Shown here: piece after piece, positions 23,380 through 34,950 of the stretch
Position numbering within the stretch: position 1 is the first letter of the stretch
How the letters are laid out: every line of letters starts with the position of its first letter
Assembly (NCBI GenBank): GCA_026225945.1
Contig: JAMJFZ010002476.1
Span: forward strand, 928,001-992,000
Length of the DNA: 64,000 bases
Direction of reading: 5' to 3'
Origin: Cricetomys ansorgei
Taxonomy: Eukaryota > Chordata > Mammalia > Rodentia > Nesomyidae
Translations under genes and position numbers: made by a program
The notes under the pieces: generated by a model
What the model was told of the DNA's origin: nothing
Database searches by the model: none
The model's input: the letters and a program-made list of their open reading frames with translations, nothing else

Positions 23380-24110
23380 AAGAAAAAAAATTCACATATA
23401 AGGGCAGGCCCATCAAAACAACACCAGGGTGTTGTGCAGTGATCCATTTCAGGTTGTAAGAGATAACAGCCGCCAACCCAAATTACTGCATCCAGCAAAG
23501 CTATCTGTCATAATGGATGGAAAGATTAAAAACCTTCCACGGTCAAACTGAAGGAATTTATGAGCGCTGAGCCAGCTCTACCGGAAATGCTTGACAGAAT
23601 CCTCCAGACTGAAGAGGGGATAATATTTAAGCAAGAGAGGGAGAGGGGTAAAAAAAAAAAAATCAACAAAATGGGAGGAATCAATACACACCTTTCGATA
23701 ATAATTCTGGATGTTATTGGTCTCAGTTCCACCCCCAAACAAAGGCACAGGCTAGTAGATGGAATCAGAAAATCTGGAACCATCCATTTGTTGCCTCTAA
23801 GAAACACCTTACCGCAAAAGGCGGGGACTACCTTAGGGTGAAATGAAAGGTGCAGTTATTCCAGGGGCTAGTGAGATGGCTCAGTGAGTAAAGGCATCTG
23901 CCACCAAGCCCGATGATCTGAGTTCGATCCCTGGGCCCGACGTGATGGAAGGCGGCTCCAGCTTCTTGTCCTCTGGCCTCCACACACATACACATACCAG
24001 TTGATACGCTGTTTTAAAGATCTTTAAGGGTATTCCAAGCAAATGGAGCTAGGACACAGGCAAGCAGGGGTTGCTGTTCTGAGATCTGACAAAAGAGACC
24101 AGACCAAACT
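23380..24110 (+). mobile_element. L1 LINE fragment spanning ORF1 end to ORF2 start, with nested B3
   Basis: The sequence passes from an ORF1 3'-end-like segment (tactgcatccagcaaagct) through a short spacer. It reaches the start of the ORF2 endonuclease domain (SPTKRHRLVDGIRK and TIHLLPLRNTL). It resumes at 24015 with an endonuclease-domain segment after a B3 SINE at about 23865-24005. It is truncated and non-coding. Confidence 0.7.
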
Positions 24111-24229
24111 AGTGAGAAAAGATAGAGAAGGCCACTCGTGGCCCGACGGGACGTCTCCGTGGGTAAGAGACTCTTGCCACCGTAGTCAACACTCAAAGCA
24201 ACAAAAAGCCTGACAACCTCAGTTCAGTC

Positions 24230-25345
24230 TAGATGCACAGGCAGCCGCTGCGATTACCTGCCTACAGCCTGTCCAAGATCGGGCCCGCCGACACGGTGTC
24301 ATGGAGCGGGAGGGACTCACCAGGCCTCACCCCTTCCTGAGGATCTATAGGCAGCTGATGTTTGCTGGGCGACAAGGAGACAGTCTCTTCAGCGGTGGAG
24401 CCGTGAGCAATGTGCACGCACTCCCGTACATCATCGCTCCTCCGCGCTTCTGCAGGCAGCCCTGAAAGGACACATCGGAACGTGATAACGGGTAAAGACG
24501 TCAAAGGCTAGCGTGATAGCTCTGCAGGTAGGGTGCCTGCTGCCAAACCTGACACGCGGAGTCGACTCCCTGGGGGCCCCCTGGCGGAAGGAGAGAATAG
24601 ACTCCCACAAGTTTTCTTCTGACCTCTGCACACACGCTATACCGTGTGCGCGCACACAAATAAATCAAAAGTGAATACACTCGAAAGGCATGAAAGCAGA
24701 AGGAAGCGTAGCTAGGCTGGGTAATACGTGGGAGAGAGGCCATGGCAGATCATGGACAGTACATGTATAAAATGTCACAATGAAACCATGGCTTCTGTAT
24801 AATGGATATGTGTTATTTAAAAGCATTAAAAGGAAGGTGCGGGGTGAAGGCCGGCATTCATCACTCCCTCTGCTTCCTGACTTCAGATACAATGTGAAAA
24901 GCTCCCTTATCCTGCGGTGTGGCTAGCTCACAGGCTCTGGGCCTGGTTTGCAAGAGGAGTGAGATGAGTCTTGAACTTTCACCTAGAAAAGCTCCAGCAA
25001 GCTGTCGGTAGAGAGCGGTGGGTTCCGACGGTCGGTGTTTAGACACCAGCGTGCTGAGAGATATGCGGACAGGGCAGGCTCAGTTCGGGAGGTTCCAGAG
25101 GGATCAAAACTCTCTTGGGAACCAAGCAAGAGGTCATTCATATCGTAACATGGTAAAGTCTTGCTACAGGGCTGGAGAGATAGCGCAACGCTTAAAAGCA
25201 CAGGTTGCTCTTCCCAGCACCCACATGGCAGTTCACAACTGTCTGTAATACCAGTTCTTGGGGGATCCGACGCCTGCCCTCTTCTGGCCTCCACCGGCAC
25301 CGACCATGCACGTGGTTAAACAGACATACATGGAGGCAAAACACA
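24230..25345 (+). repeat. B3 and B2 SINEs in unique intergenic DNA
   Basis: A B3 at about 24505-24672 and a B2-type at about 25168-25345. The rest of 24110-25860 has no recognised feature. Confidence 0.6.
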
Positions 25346-25860
25346 TACAAAGAAATGAAAAAAAAATTATTCCTAATAGTTTTTAGGAATCTGACTACAT
25401 TGTGCCCGTGTCCTTAGAACCCAAGTAAAGCGAAATTCAAAAGCAACCGACTATTTTGTTTGGCAGAAGAAGCTTCAAGATAGGCTACCATACATGATCT
25501 GCCGTGGGTACTGTTCACTGCTCTTATCCGGGGGAGAAAGAGCAAACAGAGCGGAAAGATAATAATAATAATAAAGGCAGTTGGTCATGTTGCAGTGTCA
25601 AAAGATTGGACACACCTGGAGAGCCCTACTCGTTTAAGGGTGAAGTCGAGTTCCTCTCTCCTTGAATCTGGGCAGTCTCCATGACTTCGTGGACCTTGAC
25701 ATCTATGTCACAGGAGGTATACGGTTTCCTCCCAGTCCTGTTGGACTAACAGTCTTGGCCCCCATCTGGCATGTTAAGAGGAAGCCCAAGAAGCCCCATG
25801 GAGAGGCCTTGTCTGAAAACATATGAGAAGGCCAGACATTTGTTCACCACGAGAGTCAGC

Positions 25861-26197
25861 TATAATACATAGCTGCTGTGGTGGCTCAGCAAGGAAAACA
25901 TGAAGGCATTTTCATAGACTCGAATCCTGCCAGACCTCAGCAGAGGGAACCACCGTCGAGACAAGTGCCATACGAGACACTGCAACCCTGAACATCCCAG
26001 CTCAGGTGTTTTTAGTAATTCAGAGCCCCTCAAGTGTTCTAGCACGTGCAGACCATCAGCAATCAAATACCCCCCCCCCCCACTGCATAAATCAGACACC
26101 TGCAGACAGTACAAAACACCAAGACCTAAGGAGCCCCTCACCCAACAGTGCTCAAAACAATTATCTTAAACATGACTAAAAATAAACGTTTACAACA
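25861..26197 (-). mobile_element. Solo LTR of the same ERVK-type family
   Basis: The reverse complement starts TGTTGTAAACG and carries the CTGAGGTCTGGCAGGATTCG block. The flanks gtcagc (25855-25860) and gtcacc (26198-26203) agree at five of six bases, as for a decayed target duplication. It contains a poly(C) run on the plus strand. Confidence 0.8.
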
Positions 26198-27389
26198 GTC
26201 ACCCACCTCAGAAATGGCTCCTTCCCACTCGGATGTTCAGTAGAGTACAGAGAGCCAGCCCCAATGAGCCCCTGCCCAAAGTATACATTTCTACACTTAC
26301 AAGCAATTTCTCATACTTACTACTTTTTTTTGCAACCAGCCAGGGAGGGAGGAGGGGAGAGGAAGTGGGGGGGGAGTTTACAATACTCCTTAACACATGG
26401 TCAGAATGGACAGAATGAAGCAAGCGTTTGACATCTGTGCTTGAGACAGAGCAAAGGCCTGCACACCAGTTATGGTGCTTGGGGTCTTTTGTTAAGAAAC
26501 TCACTGGCCATAAATATCCCCCTCCCATGCACTTCCTAGCCCTGAGCAGGCTCTTAGGAAAGCAATGAGCACCTGGCTTCGCGTCAAAGTCAAAGCTGGG
26601 CTCTCTGCCACTCACCAACCCTGTGGTTTGAGCAGATGATTTGCCCTCTGAGCTCAACTCCCTCCTTGGCAATCAGGACACAAGAATAGGACTATAGGAG
26701 CTGGAGGAGCCAGCCAGCATCGTGTCTTAGTTTGAATTCACCAGCAGCAGACCCTAATGCAAAGGATTCCAGGGCAAAGACGCTACCCGACAGCAACCCA
26801 AAGACAAAGTTTCGACTGCCAGGCATCTCTTTGGGAGGGGATCCCAGGAAACAGTGGAAACACCCCAGGGGAAGTGGGGTGGGAAAGGGAAATGGGAGTT
26901 GAAGTCAGCTTGAAGAAAGTTTGCACCATGGACAGCTAGTGCTCAGCTCTGGACAAGAGCAGAGAACCCCACCTCGGAGTCATCCAGGCCGGAGCTAAGA
27001 CCCAGGGCTGCTGCTTCCAAAGACCGTGTCTCTCTGGAGTGCGGTGTCTGCACTGCGAGGGTCAGACCTGGGTACTGGGGCAGGAGCTATGACACTGACA
27101 ACAGCCATGAGTGTGGCTGGTGTGGACAGTTGCAGGCACAGCCAGTAGTGTTTCTCCTGCTTTGCCACCAACACACATACACAAGTTCACATACACACAG
27201 AAACTCATGCATACTTGTTTACATGTGCACACACATGCACATGCACATGCACAGACCCTGAGTTGTATGCGTGCGGTCGCCTAGACCCATTTAGGGTCAC
27301 GGGTGCGCACAAGCTTAGTAAATTGGCAGGTATTCACGCATAAGCCTGGGAAATCTTGGAGGAAGAACTTTAGAGACTGGTGCCTCTGA

Positions 27390-27401
27390 CCAGCAGGGGG
27401 A
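27390..27401 (+). promoter_or_regulatory. CTCF-like motif
   Basis: It reads CCAGCAGGGGGA in the intergenic region between the two intact genes. Confidence 0.45.
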
Positions 27402-28110
27402 GCCTCTTACACACGTATGAGAAGAAGAGGGCGCCTCCTCCCCAGGTTCCTTGTCTTAAAAGAATCAATCACACAAACTGTGTACACTAGGGCCTGGTGG
27501 TTTACACCTGTAATCTCAACATATAAGCGTGGAGGAGGAAAAAATCCAAGAGTTCAGGGTCACTCTTAGCTTATATAGGTGGTTCCAGGCCAGCCTGGGT
27601 TACATGAGACCCTATCTCAAGAAAGAAGAGGTTAGGGGTGAGGGTGCGTGGCAGCCCCTTGAACTCTGGCCCCACCCCTCCGTTCCTCCTGCCATTTATT
27701 TACTCTTACAAGGTTGACGGATTGCAAGCGGGATGATCCTGTAAGACTTAGGGTACCAGGGAAAATTGAGGAAATAGAGAGGAACGGTGTTGTGCCCACA
27801 GCCACTTCTAGGAAGGGGCTCTACCAGGGTTAGATCTCAGAGGTTGGTCCCAAGACCAAGTTTCTGTGGTTGTTTTGTTTTGTCACGGTTTTTGTTTGTT
27901 TGTTTTGTTTTGTCTTGGAGGTCGACACGGTTGAACATGAGAGAAGCGAGAAGGTCTTTGAGCATGATGGGCGTTGGAGCCCCTCCACCGTTGCGACAAT
28001 GTGGAAGCAACAGTCCTACCAAGAGCCACGCAGCTCGGGTAGAACCCGGGACTGAAAGTTTCCACTCAGCGGGCGAGTACCACGGACGCCGAAGGACGAT
28101 CCCAGAACCG

Positions 28111-28124
28111 GCCACCAGGGGTCG
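28111..28124 (+). promoter_or_regulatory. CTCF-like motif
   Basis: It reads CCACCAGGGGTCGC, one base off the common CCACCAGGGGGCGC form, within a GC-rich unique stretch. Confidence 0.45.
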
Positions 28125-28973
28125 CTCCAAGACACGAGGAGGCGCTGCCACTGCTACAGTCTTCTAATTCAATTTAGCAGCTCCTCCAGGCACCTGCTTT
28201 CTCCCACGGCTGGACAGAGGCTTTAGGAATGCAAACCAGACAGGAAGCTTGAAGGTAGGACAGATCTCGGGATCTGCGCTGAGACCCCAAGATCCAATGA
28301 GCTGCTTCCCTCTGGGGCCTCAGTTTCAGTGTCTGCTAAATAAGATCATCAGAAGTCATCTAAACTGCCGAGCGGTGTCTGGATTACATGAGAGCCTGCG
28401 GGAAGGCAACCGTGCCAAGCGGCAAGAGTCATCCCAGCCGGGGTTCAAGACCAGACTGGACTAGGTGGAGATCCAGCCTCAAGAAAGCAAGGACTGCGGA
28501 TGTGCTCAGAGAAAGTGCTTGCCTACCTCTGCCAAGCCTTGGAAGAGCGCACAGGAAGCATTAGGTCTCATCCGAATCGCATTATTACATTAACTGTGAA
28601 GAGTTCCAGCCCTTGAACCCTTCTTCATGCAACTGCGTGTGTGTGCATTCCAGTGCACTCACACGCACCTGCAAATATAAACACACACAGACACACACAT
28701 ACTGGGGCACTCGAATAGTCTTGCTTGGCAGATGGTTTGTTGTTTCTTGCAATGCAGGGATTGCAGTCAAGAGCTCAAACAAACTTTAGGTCAAACGCAG
28801 TGCTCCACCCCAACCCCCTTAGTCCTTTCTTTTCTTTTCTTTCTTTCTTTTTATTTCATATTATTATTATTAGTAGTAGTAGTGGTGGAAGAAGTAGTAG
28901 TATTTTAGATAGACTCTCTGTATGCAGTCCTGGCTGTCCTGGAGCTCACTATGTAGATCAAGCTGGTTGCAGC

Positions 28974-29293
28974 TGTTGTAGAAGTTTATTTCTGGCTATG
29001 TTTAAAATGATTGTTGTGTCCATTGTTTGGGGGGAGCTACCTAGGTATTGTCAGCTGGTGTTGGCTTTATGTAAAAGATGTTTGATTCCTCATGATCTGC
29101 ACGTGCTATCAATAAAACAGCCGAGGAGCTTCTGGGTCAATAAAACCCCTGAGGTGAGACGCTCAGGGTTCCACTGTCCAGTGCAGTACTTGCCAGGACA
29201 GGCGGTTCCCCCTGCTGAGGTCTGGCAGGGTCTGCAGCTATGGAAACTCCTCCTTGTCTTCTTTGCTGAGCCACACAGCAGCTAACTAGCACA
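28974..29293 (+). mobile_element. Solo LTR of the same family inserted in a B1
   Basis: It runs TGTTGTAGAAGTTTATTTC to CTAACTAGCACA. It splits a minus-strand B1 (left part about 28915-28970, right part about 29300-29350). The 6-bp flanks do not match exactly. Confidence 0.8.
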
Positions 29294-29579
29294 GAGAGCC
29301 TTCTACCTCTGCCTCCTGAGTGCTTGGATTAAAGATGTGTGCTACCATGCCCTACCCTACTCCCCAAGTCTTTAAATGCTATCTAGACACTTAGACTTCC
29401 AGAATGTATGTCCCAGCCTGGAATCCACATTCAAGTTCAAGAACTATTAGGGGTATACCTCAGTGGTAGAGTGTTTGCCTAACCCGCATACGATTTTATT
29501 TCCACACCGCACACCATCCTCCTACAGCCTGGTTGGCATTTCTTTCTTTTTTGGTTTTTATTTTTTGTTTTTGTTTTTT

Positions 29580-29716
29580 AAGACAGCGTTTCTCTGTTGT
29601 AGCCCTGGCTGCCCCAGAACTCACTCTGTAGACCAGGCTAGCCTTGAACTCACAGAGATCTTCCTGCCTCTGCCTCCCGAGTGCTAGGATTAAAGGCGTG
29701 CGCCACCACCTCCCGA
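29580..29716 (-). repeat. B1 SINE
   Basis: A reverse B1 from a poly(T)-like tract to gcgccaccacctcccg. Confidence 0.8.
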
Positions 29717-29719
29717 CCT

Positions 29720-31718
29720 GTTTGACATTCCTAAAATGGACATCCCAATACCATCTCCTCCACTCTGCACCCCTATGTCAGCCTATGTGGAAGGTCCACT
29801 TTGCCAGGAGATTGAGCCCAAACCTAAAATCCTCCCCTTCTCCCATGTCAGCAAACCTGTCAGAACTTCCTTCATGGAAAGGCCACTCCTCCCTCAAATC
29901 CTGGTAACCCTCGTAATCACCTCTACAGCCTCGTCTTGGGTCAGCCATCATCAGGACGGTCACGCTCACCCGACCACCTTTGCCTCACAAAGTCCCTGTT
30001 CAATGTATCAGCTGACAAATTGTGTGCCACCTCTGTGTAGAGTCCCTCCATGGCTCCCCGTTTTTCTCACAAGAGAAGTTATCATCCTTAGAGTCCTCCA
30101 GTGTGCTTAGTGAGTTTGAAGATTTGTGTACCTATTGACATTTATCATCTCGGCCACTAGATGTCGTACATGCAAAGGCCTGAAGCACACGCGGCTCCTA
30201 GCAAATGTCTATTAATACTGGATGAATTAATAGTATCGTCACGATCATCATTGCCCCAATGTGTATTACTCCACGGCCCGTCTCCCTTGCCAGACCTGGG
30301 TGCTTCCCTTGCTTCCTCCGGTCAGTCTCCATGGCTACCTAACCACCCCAGATCCCTATCACTCCGCATAGGCCTAACTCGTATCTTTCCCAGAACACCC
30401 ACGGTGTGTCCCACAAGCCCCCTTCACGCAAAGCCTGATCTAACCATGCCCCCTCCCATGCCTGCTCACACTCCTTGTCCGCTATTCTTCCCCTACTCTG
30501 CTCCCGCCATGTAGATGTAAACACCTCTGCCTGTGAGTCTCTAAAGCTCTCCATGCTGCCTCCCCCACCCCGGCCGGGCCTTGGCTGACACTGCTCCTCT
30601 GCCTGGGATGCTCTTTGATTCCTGCCATCCACTTTTACTTCAGCATCAGAGTTCCCGTGACCCTCTGCTCCTCACACCTCGGTTGTGTTCATCCAGAACC
30701 GGGGGCTGGGGGTGGGGGGGAGTGTCTCACGTTAGAAGCATTTGTCACACGTTGTAAATAATCATTTACGTGTATAATTGTTTGTTCCACATCTGGCCCT
30801 CCGTGACAAGGGCAGGAACCAGGCTGGTCTGTGCTCCTGGCCCCACACCAGTAGACATCGAATTAATATGCGGTCTATTAGCTAAATAAACAATGCACAA
30901 ACTGTCCTCCAAAAATCTGAGTTTAGTTCCGGAACAAACAGCTTTCCCCCAGTTGCTTCCCAACAGCCGGGAGCTCCTCCTCCCCATCCTGGGCTCCAGA
31001 TCTAGGGATGGGATGAGGTGAAAGGTGTCTGCATCCCCTTGCTTTTCCTCTTAAAAATGAGAAAATTTAGCAAAGGCACGGTGGCCAAGGAGGAAGGGAC
31101 TTGCAAGGGTCCGGGGTTTACACAACGACAACAAAGCAAGCAGCCTAAGTCCTGGGATGCAGCTTGGGCAGTCCTTCCACGTAGCCACGGGAAAGGTGAC
31201 GTCACGTCGGAAAGATGACGATGAAGGTTCAAGGCTGTAACCTTAGGCTTAGGCTTCTAAACCCTCAGTTTAGCAGTAACCTGGGTGTAGTCCATGGAAA
31301 GGTAAGGACCCAGTCGGAGCGGTGAGTCTTAGGTCTAGGAAAGGTTCTGTGGACCAGGCGTGGGATCCTGAACCTGCATGGGCGGGGCGATCGGCTGTAT
31401 CTTGGGGGCGTGGTACAGGCTCCAGGGGGCGGGGCCTAGACTGATGCCCTCAAGGTGAAAGGCAGGTGAGGGTAACTAGGGGCGGGACTTTGACCTTAAA
31501 GGTAGGGATCAGAGCCCAAAGGGAGGGGCCTTGTCCTGAGGAACGCGGTCAGCACCAACAAGACGCTTCTCCACAAAGCTTCGTCCTCTCGTATTTTCCT
31601 AGGAGCATGGTCTACGCCCTCAGGATCTCCGGAGAGGACCCAGGCCCTTGGAGAGGCGTGGTCTAAGCCTAAGTGGGTGGAGCCTGAACCCCGGGATCCG
31701 CGTGGACCCCGGGCCTAT
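29720..31718. other. Intergenic stretch downstream of Cyp4f39
   Basis: No gene, SINE or LTR is recognised. It may contain old MIR or L2 pieces (for example near 30040), too diverged to name. The part nearest Cyp4f39 (31370-31660) is GC-rich with repeated ggggcgggg-like words. Confidence 0.5.
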
Positions 31719-31896
31719 TCAGGCCCGCCGAGGCAGCGGCTCCACGTTGAGCCAGATGCCGCTCTCCGTGCGCAGAATGAGCTCCGGCTTCCGCCGCACC
31801 TTGTGCGTTCGGTCCACGCTCAGGCGGAAGCGCAGCAGGGTCAGCGCCACGGCCACTCGCATCTCTGCCATGGCGAAGCTCTGCCCGATGCAGTTC
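31719..31896 (-). CDS. Cyp4f39: Cyp4f39 exon 13 (heme Cys, stop)
   Basis: Its 178 coding bases encode [20 protein letters not shown] with Cys477, then [16 protein letters not shown], ending VEPLPRRA and TGA at 31719-31721. Confidence 0.96.
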
Positions 31897-34800
31897 CTGC
31901 AGGAAGGGTTCAAAGGAGACGCGAGCATCCTTAGGACTTGCAAACCTGGAGTCAAACGTTCAAATCCTAGCACAGCCCTGCTACTATCAGTGCATCCTGA
32001 CGGACGATCGCCCTTGCCTGAGCTCCAGTTCCCTTCTCCGTAGAACAGGAACAGTGGCATCGCAGAGCTGTGGGAAGTATCTGAGCCTAGAACCTGGGGG
32101 TCTGGAATACAGGAGGCGTACCCAGTTCTCAAGGATGGAACTGCAATATGATTCCAAACCTCTTAGTTCAGTCAGGGGTGCAGAGGGGTCTTGGGTTGCC
32201 AGAAATTACTCGTAGGTGGGGTTTGGTCTCTGCTTCCATGAGGCACACCACTGACCTGACACTGGCCCTGCTCCCGTTTGTGATGGCTGGGGTTCGCAGA
32301 TACCTTACCTGGGACCAGCTGAGAAAGGTACATAGGCCAGTGGGGAGCGCTGCTGTGGGGTATCCGGGTCAAAGCGGTAAGGGTTGTACACCTAGACAGG
32401 AATCCGGGTGAGTCTGGTGACTGGCCCAACCATCCCACCCAGGCTGGCCCACACCTCAACCTCTGAGGGGCCCTGCGGCTGGAACACTCAGTCTATCATT
32501 TACCTGTGACCTAACCAAGCCAGTCTCCTGTTGTGAAACACCCAGGGTCTTTTCTACGCCCAGGACCTTGCACTTGATGTCTCCTCAGCCCAGAGCAGGT
32601 CTCTTCCCGATCTTCATACTCATTAGGTCTCACCTCAGACATTGCCTTGTCTTCAAGGCCTCTCCTGATTCCCTGAGCTCAATTCCCCCACCCCATCAGT
32701 CTCCCCCTTAGCGTATTTAGCAATGCCCCCAAATGGTCTTGTCGCCCTCTGAGTATCATTTCAAGGTCCATGAGGGCAAAGGCAGTGCTGGTGCTGAGCA
32801 CAGAGTGTGGCCACACCTTAGATGCTCGACGACTATTTGTGGACCTCGTGAGTTAACAAGCACTGGGTGTATCAGCGGGGAGCGAAAGGACTCGCCAGTC
32901 CCTGCGAGCAGCCCTGAGGAGGAGCCATAGCTATGGGAGGACAAAGGCAGGAACTTACCTCAGAGTCAGGCCATACTATGGGGTTGTGGTGGGTCCCATA
33001 GATGCTGATCAGGCAGATAATTCCTGTGGGGATATTTGGAGTAGTGGGACCCAGGGAACCCTCTGGAAACACACACACACACCTCAATTTTCCCTGCAGT
33101 CATGGGATTCCTGCGAGTAACTGACTTGCTTCCTAATAGCCTGTACCTTTTTAAAGATCTCATCTAGAACAATGGATGTTCAAAGTACCTTGCCCTCTGA
33201 AATCTTCATGTTAGAGGCATTTGCTTATGATATTGCAAATGAAGAATCTTTATCATCTTTGCAGCCTCTGCAGCGTGAATCAAGGGAACACCGTGGATTC
33301 CTCAGCCTTGACTTCAGCCTTCTTGGAGGCAAGTCAGCTGGCGGAAGCTGCAGTGTCAGGTTCTGCTCATTAGTGCAGATAAGGCCCTCATGTCAGTAGG
33401 GCGGAGCTTTCAATCAATAAATTACCTCGAGACCACGTGCTCTGGGTCAGTCCCATCACAGAGGCTGGACTGTCTGCCTAAGAGTTTACATCTTGGAGAT
33501 TGCCTTTTTGTTTTTATTGAACCTACTCAAGAATAAGAACTCTACTCTCATCTGCGGCTGCAATATGACTGACTGATTCAAGTCCCTGCCACCCTGACCC
33601 TTCTGTCAGATGGACTATAACCAGGGATCATGAACCACATAAACACTTCGCCCCTAACGTTGCTCTGCTGGGGTTATGGTATCACATCAACAGGAAATGA
33701 AACTTAGACACCCTCATCACTCCAAAAGCAACAGACACACAGGGATCTTCCCAGTCATAGGAACCCTGCATCCACGGCAGACATGGCCAGACCCCTGTGA
33801 ACACGGCAGCACAAGGGACAGAGCGGGCACCTTTGGGAATGATGCGCCCATCTGGCAGCTTGATGTCCTCGGTGCAGCGGCGAGAGATGAGCGTCACAGG
33901 TGGGAACTGGCGAAGGCTCTCCTTGATACACATGGTGGTGAAAGGCAGTTGAGTCAGGTCGTCCCTGAAGAGAAAGGAACCGTGACTCCCCGAATAAACC
34001 ATGCACGCGCACATGCACACACTAGAATATTCAGCTGCGTAGGACCGGTTCAAAGATCCAGAATGGTCCCATGGCTTCTGCAGTTTAGATGTCCCAGGCA
34101 AGTGCGACTGGCCAGGCAGGAATGATGATGTTTTAGAGACGTTGCATCTCCCGTTCTGACTGTCTGAACTTCTCATTGTGCAGCTTAGGTGGGGGATAGG
34201 GGAGGGGCATTAACTGAAAGCAATACCTTGTTCAGAGGAAGTGATTTCCCACCTCTCCCTGATACAGGCCAGTATGAGACTCACTATGTAGCCCAGACTG
34301 CTTTAAACTTCCAGTCCTTCTGCCTCAGCCTCCCCAGAGCTGGGAGTGTGTGTGTGTCCGTCGGAGTATGTTCCTTGTGTAATCAAGCACTATTGCCAGC
34401 TGGGAGTGACCCTAAAGGTACTAAAAAAGGAGAAATTTGGCAGATGGATGTTTTTCATGTTGCAGAATATGGGAAATTAAAGTTTCTACACACTATACTA
34501 CTGATACCTGTCCAGGGTTTCAGTGGGCTGCTGCCTTGAGTTCTGAAAAAGCTAATTCTGTAATTACGCCTTTACTGGAAGTAATGGCTATTATGGGAAT
34601 ACCTATACAAATCAAGACTGACAATGCCCCCGCATATATCTCCAGTAAAATGAAAAAAAAAATGGTTTGCGTATTACGGCATAAAACATGTTACCGGTAT
34701 ACCACACAATCCCAAAAACAAGCTATAAATGGCAAAACAGCTGCACCCAACCAAATTATAGCCACCAGTATCGGGCATTCCAAACCAAACTCATAATCAT

Positions 34801-34916
34801 CCACCACACCTGGGGTGGGAGAGAAACCTAGTCCAAATGCCTTTTGCATTTTTAATGAAACCAAAATAACAAAACACTTCTTCCAAGCATCCCACCACTC
34901 GAGTATGCACGTGTTG

Positions 34917-34950
<34 letters not shown>

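Larger units (their letters stand above)
26204..28900. other. Intergenic stretch with no recognised gene
   Basis: It is mainly unique sequence, with a diverged B1-type SINE (about 27490-27625), a short MIR-like piece near 28310-28350 and a GC-rich block (27940-28150) with two CTCF-like motifs. No splice-bounded coding exon was found. Confidence 0.55.

Noticed and set aside
26208..26672. 154-codon minus-strand open frame
   Set aside because: Unique intergenic DNA with no recognisable domain, no splice context and no start context; probably chance.
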